Assembly (NCBI GenBank): GCA_046727575.1
Contig: JBKPCV010000065.1
Location: 1-8,702 of the forward strand
Source of the DNA: DASPTH01 sp046727575
GTDB lineage: Bacteria > Actinomycetota > Acidimicrobiia > IMCC26256 > DASPTH01
Direction: 5' to 3'
DNA: 8,702 bases
Below, one piece after another: positions 1 through 6,241 of the stretch. Both the position numbers and the translations under genes were made by a program. Numbering within the stretch: position 1 is the first letter of the stretch; the number at the start of each line of letters is the position of its first letter. Below the pieces are notes generated by a model that saw only the letters and a list, made by a program, of their open reading frames with translations, did not search any database and had not been told where the DNA came from.

Positions 1-1
1 G

Positions 2-724
2 GTCACGCCCACTGGCGGCCGCGACCTCCCGAAGTCGGGCGACCGACACCGCGAAGTCGTCGGGACTGATGGTGTAGGGGAACCAGCCGTCGGCAACGCG
101 AGCAGCGCGATCGAGCGCGGGCGGGGTATTGCCGCCGAGCACGATCGGTACCGTTCCGCGTGAAGGTTGCGGTGACGAGTACACCCGGTCGAAGGTGAAA
201 TGCTCGCCGTGAAACGTCGCCGGTGACTGAGTCCACAACGCGCGCATCGCGCCGATGCCCTCCTCCAGGCGGGCGCCGCGCTGGCGGAACGGCGCGCCGA
301 CCGCCTCGTACTCCTCGCGCTGCCACCCGATGCCCAGGCCCAGGACCAGGCGGCCACCCGAGAGGTTGTCGATCGTCGCGACCCGCTTGGCGAGCACCGC
401 CGGGCTGTGCAACGGCGCGATCACAACGCTCGTCCCAAGCTTGACCGCCTGCGACACCGCCGCGATATAGGCCAGCGTGTCGAGCGGGTCGGGCATCGGC
501 ACCCGGCCCGCCGCCGCGCCAGCGCCGGAGGGGACCTGCCCGCTCTCGGAGTACGGGTACTTCGGGTCGTAGTCGTGGGCGAGAACGACATGCTCGACCC
601 CCCATACGGACTCGACGCCGCACTCCTCCACTACGGACGCCCACTCGCGAAGGAAGTCGCCGGACGTGATCTGTCCGGGCGCCATGGGGAGCAGCACCCC
701 AAGCGCTGTCCTTCCAGTCATCAT
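2..724 (-). CDS. LLM-class F420-dependent oxidoreductase (partial, C-terminus beyond window)
   Basis: This is a luciferase-like monooxygenase-fold (TIM barrel) protein that probably uses coenzyme F420 for hydride transfer in the cytoplasm. The 241 visible residues contain SVWGVEHVVL (39-48), PLDTLAYIAAVSQAVKLGTS (80-99), the very typical LAKRVATIDNLSGGRLVLGLGIGW (111-134) and PIVLGGNTPPALDRAARVADGW (193-214). These fit the Rv2161c-like group of probable F420-dependent oxidoreductases, usually about 280-300 residues, so some 40-60 residues lie past the left edge. The start is ATG at 724, with a second ATG directly after it; the preceding GGGTG is only a weak ribosome site. The gene follows the minus-strand acyl-CoA dehydrogenase by 30 bp and is probably cotranscribed with it. 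The substrate is unknown. F420 rather than FMN use is inferred from family resemblance; no cofactor residue was tested. Confidence 0.9.
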   Translation of the reverse strand, partial: MMTGRTALGVLLPMAPGQITSGDFLREWASVVEECGVESVWGVEHVVLAHDYDPKYPYSESGQVPSGAGAAAGRVPMPDPLDTLAYIAAVSQAVKLGTSVVIAPLHSPAVLAKRVATIDNLSGGRLVLGLGIGWQREEYEAVGAPFRQRGARLEEGIGAMRALWTQSPATFHGEHFTFDRVYSSPQPSRGTVPIVLGGNTPPALDRAARVADGWFPYTISPDDFAVSVARLREVAAASGRD

Positions 725-754
725 GATGCACCCAGTGGCGTAGCGCGTCGTCGC

Positions 755-2137
755 TCAGACGTACGCGGTCAGTTCGAGGTACTCCCCGAAGCGCTTGACG
801 GCGTCGTCGTTCGCCTCGCCCTGCTGGACGAGTGCGTCCAGCGCTTCTCGATCGGACGGGTCGAGACGCCGCGCCGCGATCGCGTCGAGCTTGCGACGGC
901 TCTCGAGGAGACGGCGCGGGCGGAACATCGTCGGCCAGTTGTCGGTCGATGGCTTGTACTGCTTCATCACCTGCCGCGCGACGGTGACCTGGTGCACCTC
1001 GGTGGGGCCGTCGACGGTGGCCATCATCTCGCCGTTGCCGCCGAGCGGCATGAGGTTCGAGACGCCGAGCGCGCCGTGCAGGTGCGTGGCCCGCGAACCG
1101 ATCGACGACATGACCTGCGACGCGCGCACCTTGCACGCCGCAATGTACTGACGCACCTCACGTGCGCTCGACTGGTCGATGAGCCAGGCTGTGTAGAGCA
1201 CCAACAGTCGGAACTGTTGCAGCTCGATCCACGAGTCGGCGATCTGCTCCTGCACCATCTGCTTCTCGGCCAACAGGGTGCCCTTGGTAGTGCGGCTCAG
1301 CGCACGCTCGCACATCATCTCGAAGTAGCGCTGGCATGAGGCGACGGTGCGCATCGCATGATGGATCCGACCGCCGCCGAGCCGACGCTGGGCCACTTCG
1401 AACGCCTTGCCCTCACCGCCCAGGAGGTTCTCGGCGGGGACTCGCACGTTCTCGTACCGGACGTGCGCGTGCATGCCGCCGCCGAATGGCTGACCCAGAT
1501 GACCGATGTCCTGGAGCACGCGGATGCCGGGCGTGTCGGACGGCACCAGTAGCATCGACATGCCCTGGTAGGGGTGCACGTCGGGGTTGGTCACGCACAT
1601 CACGATGATGAACGACGCGGTGCGCAGGTTCGACGAGAAGAACTTGTCGCCGTTGATGACCCACTCGTCGCCGTCCCGCTCGGCGCGGCACGTGAACTGC
1701 GTGGGGTCGGAGCCGCCGTGTGGCTCGGTCATCGAGTAGCAGGAGAAGACCTCGCCGTCGAGCAGCGGTTGCAGCCACTTCTGCTTCTGGTCGGGCGTGC
1801 CGTAAGCGGCGATGATCTCGGCGTTTCCGGTGTCGGGCGCTGCACAGCCGAAGATGATCGGGGCCCACATCGACCGCCCGAGCAGCTCGTTCATGAGCGC
1901 GAGCTTCAGCTGACCATATCCCTGTCCGCCGAGGTCGGGGTCGAGATGACACGCCCAGAGGTCGCGGTCGCGCACCTCCTGCTTGAGCGAGTTGACCAAG
2001 GTCCGGAGGCCGCCCTTCGGGCTCTCGAATACGTTGACGTCGAGTACCTCGTCGAGCGGCTCGAGCTCGTCGCGTATGAACTGATCGATCCAGTCGAGCT
2101 TCTCCTGGAATTCCGGTTCCGTGCTGAAGTCCCACAT
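755..2137 (-). CDS. Acyl-CoA dehydrogenase, ACAD10/11-like (copy A)
   Basis: This is a cytoplasmic FAD flavoenzyme of 460 residues, expected to desaturate an acyl-CoA thioester. The order is the usual one: N-terminal helical domain (about 1-130), middle beta domain opening with CYSMTEPHGGSDP (133-145) and WVINGDKFFSS (159-169), and C-terminal helical domain with RRLGGGRIHHAMRTVA (251-266), THLHGALGVS (351-360) and DGPTEVHQVTVA (376-387). The RIHHAMRTV and DGPxEVH blocks match the ACAD10/ACAD11 branch. Asp376 falls where medium-chain enzymes have the catalytic Glu of their YEG motif. The frame stays open upstream to 2263, but I start at ATG 2137: the paralogue at 3589 begins with the same WDFSTEPEFQEKLDW block, and a CGGAG lies 6 nt before this ATG. 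It heads a minus-strand unit with the F420-type oxidoreductase and is divergent from the amidohydrolase. The substrate is unknown. Confidence 0.94.
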   Translation of the reverse strand: MWDFSTEPEFQEKLDWIDQFIRDELEPLDEVLDVNVFESPKGGLRTLVNSLKQEVRDRDLWACHLDPDLGGQGYGQLKLALMNELLGRSMWAPIIFGCAAPDTGNAEIIAAYGTPDQKQKWLQPLLDGEVFSCYSMTEPHGGSDPTQFTCRAERDGDEWVINGDKFFSSNLRTASFIIVMCVTNPDVHPYQGMSMLLVPSDTPGIRVLQDIGHLGQPFGGGMHAHVRYENVRVPAENLLGGEGKAFEVAQRRLGGGRIHHAMRTVASCQRYFEMMCERALSRTTKGTLLAEKQMVQEQIADSWIELQQFRLLVLYTAWLIDQSSAREVRQYIAACKVRASQVMSSIGSRATHLHGALGVSNLMPLGGNGEMMATVDGPTEVHQVTVARQVMKQYKPSTDNWPTMFRPRRLLESRRKLDAIAARRLDPSDREALDALVQQGEANDDAVKRFGEYLELTAYV

Positions 2138-2143
2138 GGTGCA

Positions 2144-2147
2144 CTCC
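2144..2147 (-). promoter_or_regulatory. Ribosome binding site that decides the start of copy A
   Basis: On the minus strand GGAG lies six bases before the ATG at 2137. This, together with the matching N-terminus of the paralogue at 3589, favours that ATG over the further upstream in-frame start at 2263, whose extra 42 residues have no counterpart in the paralogue. Confidence 0.6.
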
Positions 2148-2294
2148 GAACAGTCGCTTGGCCTCCCGCAGGCTACGAACCCGGCCGAATCACCGCCAGC
2201 AGGCGCTCCCTCGACCTGGCACGCATCCTCCCAGTCGGCACGCTCTTGTACCGCGCGCGACACTAGGACGACGCGCAGGCTGCCGTCGCCGACC

Positions 2295-2300
2295 GGAGGA
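2295..2300 (+). promoter_or_regulatory. Shine-Dalgarno site of the amidohydrolase
   Basis: GGAGGA lies seven bases before the ATG at 2308. It selects this start over the upstream in-frame ATG at 2158, which would add 50 arginine- and proline-rich residues unlike any amidohydrolase N-terminus. Confidence 0.75.
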
Positions 2301-2307
2301 CCTTCGG

Positions 2308-3504
2308 ATGGACTTCGAGCTCTTCGACGCCGACAACCACTACTACGAGGCCGAGGATGCCTTCACTCGCTACGGCGACGAGCGCGTGAAGCGGTTCGTG
2401 CGCTGGGTGTCGGAGGGCAAGAAGCGCCACCTCATGTTCGGCGGGCAGCTCAGCACCGGTGTGCCGAACCCCACGTTCAACCCGATCGCGCGGCCTGGCG
2501 CGTTCCATGAGCGGTTGAAGGAGCTCCAGGAAGGTCGCGGCGAACGCAACATGAGTGCGTTCGACACTCGCCGCTACGGCGAGCTCGAGCAGCTCCCCGA
2601 GGAGTACCGCCACCGCGACGCGCGCCTCGCGAAGATGGACGAACAGGGCGTCGAGAAGAACTTCTTGTTCCCCACCCTCGGCGACTGCGTCGAGCACTAC
2701 ATGGTCAACGACCCGAAGATGGCCTACGACGTGTTCCACTCGTTCAACCTCTGGCTCGAGGAGGAATGGGGTTACGCGTACGACGATCGCCTCTACGCGC
2801 CGCCCTACATCCCGATGCTCGATCCCGAGATGGCGGCCGAGGAGCTCGACGTCGTGCTCGCGAAGGGCGCGAAGGTCGTGTCGATCCGACCGGGTCCGGC
2901 TGCGGGACGCTCCCCCGCCGACCCGGTCTGGGATCCCTTCTGGTCGCGCATGAACGCGGCCGGCACGTTGGCCGCATACCACGCGTTCGGCGGGCCCACC
3001 TACTACGGCGACGCGTTCCAGATGATGTGGGGTCGCCCGCCCGTGACCGATCCGATGTACCAAGCGACGTTGTCGGCCGCGCTCATCGCCGACCGCGGGA
3101 TCCTCGACACCACGATGGCCCTCGTGCTCGGCAACTTCTTCGGGCGCTATCCGAACATCAAGGTGGCGAGCATCGAGATGGGCTGCAAGTGGGTGCCGTA
3201 CGCGCTCGAAACGCTCGACCACGCCGGTGGGCTGCTCGAACGTCGCATCGAGGCGTTCGGTCAGCGACTCGACGATCGTCCGTCCGACGTGTTCAAGGCG
3301 AACATCTACGTGTCGCCGTTCCCAGAGGAAGACGTCGTCGGGCTCACCGAGCTCATCGGCGTCGACCACGTGTTGTTCGGGTCGGACTGGCCGCATCCCG
3401 AAGGCAACATCGCGCCCGCCGACTACGTCCAGTGCATCGAGAAGCTCCCCGAGGACGACATCAAGAAGATCATGCGCGACAACGCGCTGTCACTCGTCTC
3501 CTGA
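2308..3504 (+). CDS. Amidohydrolase family protein (Amidohydro_2-type metal-dependent hydrolase or decarboxylase)
   Basis: This 398-residue cytoplasmic TIM-barrel protein belongs to the amidohydrolase superfamily (Amidohydro_2 type). The N-terminal strand carries FDADNHYYE (6-14), giving the D-x-H-x-x-E pattern (Asp9, His11, Glu14). Candidate metal or catalytic residues follow in YHAFGG (His225) and in the strongly diagnostic DHVLFGSDWPHPEG (353-366; Asp360, His363). ALVLGNFFGRYPNIKVASIEMGCKWV (271-296) is also typical. Members include hydrolases and non-oxidative decarboxylases such as the ACMSD and dihydroxybenzoate decarboxylase groups, so the reaction cannot be chosen from sequence alone. 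The start follows a good GGAGGA. It is the first gene of the plus-strand cluster, 84 bp ahead of acyl-CoA dehydrogenase copy B. That context suggests it handles an intermediate of the same catabolic pathway rather than a nucleobase or peptide. Confidence 0.9.
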   Translation: MDFELFDADNHYYEAEDAFTRYGDERVKRFVRWVSEGKKRHLMFGGQLSTGVPNPTFNPIARPGAFHERLKELQEGRGERNMSAFDTRRYGELEQLPEEYRHRDARLAKMDEQGVEKNFLFPTLGDCVEHYMVNDPKMAYDVFHSFNLWLEEEWGYAYDDRLYAPPYIPMLDPEMAAEELDVVLAKGAKVVSIRPGPAAGRSPADPVWDPFWSRMNAAGTLAAYHAFGGPTYYGDAFQMMWGRPPVTDPMYQATLSAALIADRGILDTTMALVLGNFFGRYPNIKVASIEMGCKWVPYALETLDHAGGLLERRIEAFGQRLDDRPSDVFKANIYVSPFPEEDVVGLTELIGVDHVLFGSDWPHPEGNIAPADYVQCIEKLPEDDIKKIMRDNALSLVS

Positions 3505-3588
3505 GTACACGCGCCACGCGACCCTCCTTGCACGGGCGACGAGGGGAGGGCTAGAACCCGCACGCACGGGAGCTACGGAGGGACGCAC
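3505..3588 (+). other. Short spacer between amidohydrolase and second acyl-CoA dehydrogenase
   Basis: The 84-bp spacer contains CCCTCC (3522-3527) facing GGAGGG (3545-3550) across a 17-base loop, and a four-base-pair CCCG/CGGG hairpin (3557-3560 with 3567-3570) just before the ribosome site. Neither is followed by a run of T, so I do not call a terminator. A second promoter here is possible but none is visible. Confidence 0.35.
3577..3583 (+). promoter_or_regulatory. Shine-Dalgarno site of second acyl-CoA dehydrogenase
   Basis: GGAGGGA ends five bases before the ATG at 3589. It is strong and well placed, and it fixes the start that aligns with the N-terminus of the divergent paralogue. Confidence 0.75.
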
Positions 3589-4875
3589 ATGGCGTGGGAC
3601 TTCTCGACCGAGCCCGAATTCCAGGAGAAGCTCGATTGGGTCGAGCGGTTCTGCCGCGAGGAGATCGAGCCGCTCACGCTCGCGTTCCCGGCGGCGGGAT
3701 GGCCGGTCGGCCGGCCGCCGGCGGTCGACCGTCTCGTCGACGGGCTCAAGGACCAGGTCAAGGCGCACGGCCTCTGGGGCATCTTCCTCGACAAGGACAT
3801 CGGCGGCCCCGGGTTCGGCCAACTCAAGCTCGCCCTGCTGAACGAGATTCTCGGTGCGTACGGGGCGGCGCCGGCCATCTTCGGCTGCCAGGCCCCCGAC
3901 ACCGGCAACATGGAGATCCTCGCCGCGTACGGCACCGAGGAGCAGAAGAAGAAGTACCTCGAGCCACTGTTCGCGCAGACCATGCGGTCCTGCTACTCCA
4001 TGACGGAACCGCAAGGCGGATCCGACCCGCGCGCCTTCAAGACCCACGCCGAGCGAGACGGCGACCAGTGGGTCATCAACGGTGAGAAGTGGTTCAGCAG
4101 CTACGGCAAGTTCGCCGACATCATCATCGTGATGTGCAACAACGGCATGTTCATCGTCGAGCAGGGGACGCCCGGGATCGAGTTCCTCGAGGGTGCCGGC
4201 ATCCACGCGCACATCCGCTACAACGAGGTCCGCATTCCCGCCGAGAACCTCCTCGGCCCGGAGGGTGGCGCGCACCAAGTCGCGCAACGCCGGCTCGGTG
4301 GCGGTCGGATCCATCACGCGATGCGCACGGTCGCCCAGGTGAAGAAGGCGTTCGACATGATGTGCGAGCGCGCTATCTCACGCGAGTCGCACGGTAAGGT
4401 GATCTCGGAGCACCAGAGCGTGCAGAACTACGTCGCCGACTCGTACGCGGACTGGCAGATGCTGCGACTCCTCGTGCTCCAGACCGCGTGGAAGATCGAC
4501 AACACGAACGCGCAGGACACGCGGACGGACATCGCCGCGTGCAAGTTCACCGCAGCCAAGGTTCTCCGCGAGGTCGTGTGGCGGGCACAGCACGTGCACG
4601 GCGCGCTCGGCGTCACCGACCTCACGCCCCTCCAGGGCATGTGGAACACCGCGCCCTACATGAGCATTATGGACGGTCCCGACGAGGTACACCGGGTCAC
4701 GGTTGCGAAGAACATGCTCAAGAACTACACGCCGCACGAGGGCCTGTTTCCCACCGAGTACCTCCCACGGAAGCGTCGCGAGGCGCGCGAGCGGTTCCAG
4801 CCGATCATCGACGCCGACCCGGAACTCCAGGAGTACGTCGAGCGCACGGACCGTCGCGCCGCCTGGCGCGGTTGA
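3589..4875 (+). CDS. Acyl-CoA dehydrogenase, ACAD10/11-like (copy B, shortened beta domain)
   Basis: This 428-residue FAD flavoenzyme is a paralogue of the gene at 755-2137. Shared landmarks are WDFSTEPEFQEKLDW (3-17), CQAPDTGN (100-107), CYSMTEPQGGSDP (135-147), WVINGEKWFSS (161-171), RRLGGGRIHHAMRTVA (234-249), QHVHGALGVTD (334-344) and DGPDEVHRVTVAK (362-374). Asp362 occupies the site of the usual catalytic Glu, as in ACAD10/ACAD11. It differs from copy A in the middle beta domain: from Cys183 to His208 there are 26 residues where copy A has 45, so two loops near the FAD/substrate face are trimmed. The C-terminal tail is also shorter. The frame is intact and conserved motifs are kept, so I expect an active enzyme with a different acyl-CoA substrate. 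Its stop lies 7 bp before the first SDR gene, implying translational coupling. The substrate is unknown. Confidence 0.94.
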   Translation: MAWDFSTEPEFQEKLDWVERFCREEIEPLTLAFPAAGWPVGRPPAVDRLVDGLKDQVKAHGLWGIFLDKDIGGPGFGQLKLALLNEILGAYGAAPAIFGCQAPDTGNMEILAAYGTEEQKKKYLEPLFAQTMRSCYSMTEPQGGSDPRAFKTHAERDGDQWVINGEKWFSSYGKFADIIIVMCNNGMFIVEQGTPGIEFLEGAGIHAHIRYNEVRIPAENLLGPEGGAHQVAQRRLGGGRIHHAMRTVAQVKKAFDMMCERAISRESHGKVISEHQSVQNYVADSYADWQMLRLLVLQTAWKIDNTNAQDTRTDIAACKFTAAKVLREVVWRAQHVHGALGVTDLTPLQGMWNTAPYMSIMDGPDEVHRVTVAKNMLKNYTPHEGLFPTEYLPRKRREARERFQPIIDADPELQEYVERTDRRAAWRG

Positions 4876-4882
4876 GGCGGCA

Positions 4883-5629
4883 ATGGGCGTCCTCGACGGC
4901 CGGCGCATCGTGGTCACCGGCGGGGCGAGCGGCATGGGTGCAGCTTCAGTGCGCGCATTCGCGCGCGAGGGAGCACGGGTCTTCTCGATCGATATCAATG
5001 GCGACGCCGGCGCCCGCGTAGCTGCCGAAGCCGCCCAGCTCGGCGGCGACGTGAACTTCGAGCAGTGCGACGTCGCCTCGCCTGCGCTCGACGAGGTGAT
5101 GGAACGTGGCATCGAGTGGCTGGGCGGGCTCGACGTGCTGGCGAACGTCGCCGGCATCGAGCGCGGCGCGACGCCACAGGACTGCACCGAGGAGCAGTTC
5201 GAGGAGATCCTCGAACCGAACCTCTGGGCGACGATCCGCACGAACCAGATCGCGTGCCGTCACATGCAGGAAGCCGGCGGTGGTCGGATCGTCAACTACG
5301 CGTCCGACGCGGGCTTGGGTGGTATGCCGATGGCGCCGGTCTACTCGGTGTCGAAGGGCGGCGTACTCGGCTGGTCACGCTCGATCGCGCGTGAGTGGGG
5401 TCCCTACAACATCGCCGTCGTCGCGATGTGTCCGGCGATCTGGACCCCGATGTACGAGGAGTACCGGCACCGGGAGCCGCGCGAGATCGTCGCCCTCTCC
5501 GATCGCATGCTCGAGGGAACCGACGCCGACCGCGACATGGGCCCGGTCATGGTGTTCCTCGCGTCGAGTGGCGCGCACGCGATCTCGGGGCAGCACATCC
5601 ACGTCGGCAAGATCAACGTGGCGTTCTAG
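4883..5629 (+). CDS. Short-chain dehydrogenase/reductase, catalytically complete (SDR 1)
   Basis: This is a classical Rossmann-fold oxidoreductase of 248 residues, probably interconverting a hydroxyl and a keto group. The cofactor motif TGGASGMG is at 12-19 and NVAG at 88-91. The catalytic tetrad is complete: Asn113, Ser141 (in IVNYASDAG), Tyr154 and Lys158 (YSVSK). Asp37 at the end of the second strand (FSIDIN) predicts NAD(H) rather than NADP(H). I chose ATG 4883, which places the glycine motif at the normal distance; the open frame extends upstream only because it overlaps the preceding gene. The start lies 7 bp after the acyl-CoA dehydrogenase stop, with GAGGCGG over that stop serving as ribosome site. 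The next gene, a degenerate SDR relative, starts 5 bp after this one ends. A beta-hydroxyacyl-CoA dehydrogenase role is plausible from the neighbours but not shown. Confidence 0.93.
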   Translation: MGVLDGRRIVVTGGASGMGAASVRAFAREGARVFSIDINGDAGARVAAEAAQLGGDVNFEQCDVASPALDEVMERGIEWLGGLDVLANVAGIERGATPQDCTEEQFEEILEPNLWATIRTNQIACRHMQEAGGGRIVNYASDAGLGGMPMAPVYSVSKGGVLGWSRSIAREWGPYNIAVVAMCPAIWTPMYEEYRHREPREIVALSDRMLEGTDADRDMGPVMVFLASSGAHAISGQHIHVGKINVAF

Positions 5630-5634
5630 TACCG

Positions 5635-6207
5635 ATGGCGTTCGACGGACTGCGCATCGCGGTGATCGACGCGGACGGCCCGCTCGGCGCGCCCGCGGTG
5701 GCGGCGCTACGCGACGCCGGTGCGGCGGTCGCTCCGATCGCGCTGTCGGCGGACGGCGACGCCACTGCGGATGTCGAGCGCGCCATCGCCGACCTCGGCG
5801 GCCTCGACGTGCTTGCCAACCTCGCCAAGCCGAAGGGTGGCGACATCCCGGCGCTCGACGTGAGCCGCGCCCACTTCGACATGCTGTTCAAGTCGTGCCT
5901 GCGTGCGACCCGCACGTCGAACCAGGCTGCGTTTCGTCATATGTCTCCGGCGGGCGGCGGCCACGTGATCAATCACGCCGAGATGGCGGGCGAGCTCGGT
6001 GAGGCCGGCCGAGCACTGCCTGCGACCGTCGCCCAGGCGGTCGTCGCCTGGTCGCGGGCCGCGGCAGGCGCCTGGTTCTTCCGGGGCGTGCGAGTGAACG
6101 TCTTCCAGCCGAGCGCGGGGGCCAACCTGGATCGCGCCGTGCTACCCATGTTGTTGTTCCTGATCGGCGGCGAGGCGACCGTCCACGGAGTGACGGTCTC
6201 CTGCTGA
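5635..6207 (+). CDS. Degenerate SDR-fold protein, probable pseudoenzyme partner (SDR 2)
   Basis: This is a 190-residue SDR relative with an intact frame but without the family's working parts. Aligned to the preceding gene, it keeps LGGLDVLAN (54-62), TSNQAAFRHM (94-103), AGGGHVIN (106-113) and AWSR (138-141). The glycine motif TGGASGMG is replaced by IDADGPLG (11-18). The catalytic Asn, Ser, Tyr and Lys positions are Cys88, Glu116, Pro129 and Ala133. It is also about 60 residues short, with losses after the second strand and in the substrate-binding loop before the C-terminal strand (VHGVTVSC). It cannot be a normal dehydrogenase. The start ATG 5635 lies 5 bp after the upstream stop and has no clear ribosome site, so translation is probably coupled. 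The best reading is a non-catalytic subunit pairing with the product of 4883-5629; a decaying gene is the alternative. Confidence 0.82.
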   Translation: MAFDGLRIAVIDADGPLGAPAVAALRDAGAAVAPIALSADGDATADVERAIADLGGLDVLANLAKPKGGDIPALDVSRAHFDMLFKSCLRATRTSNQAAFRHMSPAGGGHVINHAEMAGELGEAGRALPATVAQAVVAWSRAAAGAWFFRGVRVNVFQPSAGANLDRAVLPMLLFLIGGEATVHGVTVSC

Positions 6208-6227
6208 CCGGCGATGTACAGGAGTAG

Positions 6228-6233
6228 AAGGAG
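6228..6233 (+). promoter_or_regulatory. Shine-Dalgarno site of SDR 3
   Basis: AAGGAG lies eight bases before the ATG at 6242, inside a purine-rich stretch (6221-6238). It is much stronger than the sites of the two preceding SDR genes, so this gene may be translated independently within the same transcript. Confidence 0.7.
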
Positions 6234-6241
6234 AAGGACGG

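Larger units (their letters stand above)
2138..2307. promoter_or_regulatory. Divergent intergenic control region
   Basis: These 170 bp separate the start of the minus-strand acyl-CoA dehydrogenase from the start of the plus-strand amidohydrolase, so promoters for both transcription units should lie here. I could not identify a convincing -35/-10 pair or a clear operator palindrome by eye. The only symmetrical element I noticed is a short run of alternating CG at 2252-2259, which is weak evidence in GC-rich DNA. Open frames cross the region, but nothing in their translations looks like a protein family. Confidence 0.5.
2094..3635. repeat. Inverted paralogous pair: ends of a 20-bp exact match within the two ACAD genes
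   Basis: The 5' ends of the two divergent acyl-CoA dehydrogenase genes share an identical 20-mer, GAATTCCAGGAGAAGCTCGA, at 3616-3635 (plus) and 2094-2113 (minus). A second highly similar stretch lies around 4299-4336 and, in reverse complement, around 1341-1378, encoding GGRIHHAMRTVA. This is residual similarity from an old gene duplication in inverted orientation, not a mobile-element repeat. The span given includes the intervening unique DNA. Confidence 0.6.

Noticed and set aside
3..1136. Long minus-strand open frame of 377 codons covering the F420-type oxidoreductase and the end of the dehydrogenase
   Set aside because: Its translation is low-complexity and rich in Arg, Gly and Ala, with no family motif. 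Another frame on the same strand gives a clear luciferase-like protein (2-724) and the C-terminus of an acyl-CoA dehydrogenase.
407..1339. Plus-strand open frame of 310 codons antisense to the minus-strand genes
   Set aside because: It lies opposite two well-supported coding regions and looks like a mirrored codon pattern of GC-rich DNA, with no recognisable domain.
2252..2259. Alternating CG run in the divergent region as an operator
   Set aside because: Such short palindromes occur by chance in DNA of this GC content and there is no longer symmetry around it.
2138..2263. Possible 42-residue N-terminal extension of acyl-CoA dehydrogenase copy A
   Set aside because: The extension has no match in the paralogue, which starts at the same WDFSTEPEF block, and the internal ATG at 2137 has a well-placed GGAG.
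2263..3396. Minus-strand open frame of 377 codons antisense to the amidohydrolase
   Set aside because: The amidohydrolase on the other strand has clear motifs and a good ribosome site; the antisense product is a Val-, Arg- and Glu-rich shadow.
3522..3550. CCCTCC/GGAGGG inverted repeat as a possible terminator after the amidohydrolase
   Set aside because: The stem is only six pairs with a 17-base loop and no T run, and purine-rich GGAGGG is also a common ribosome-site look-alike.
3490..4317. Minus-strand open frame of 275 codons antisense to acyl-CoA dehydrogenase copy B, beginning MMDPTATEPAL, similar to a plus-strand frame at 1358
   Set aside because: The likeness between the two antisense frames simply reflects the conserved GGGRIHHAMRTV coding stretch in both dehydrogenase paralogues, read backwards.
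5635..6207. Calling the degenerate SDR a pseudogene
   Set aside because: The frame is intact from a start 5 bp after the upstream stop to a normal stop, fold blocks are retained, and replacement at all four catalytic sites looks like divergence rather than random decay. I kept it as a coding gene while noting the doubt.
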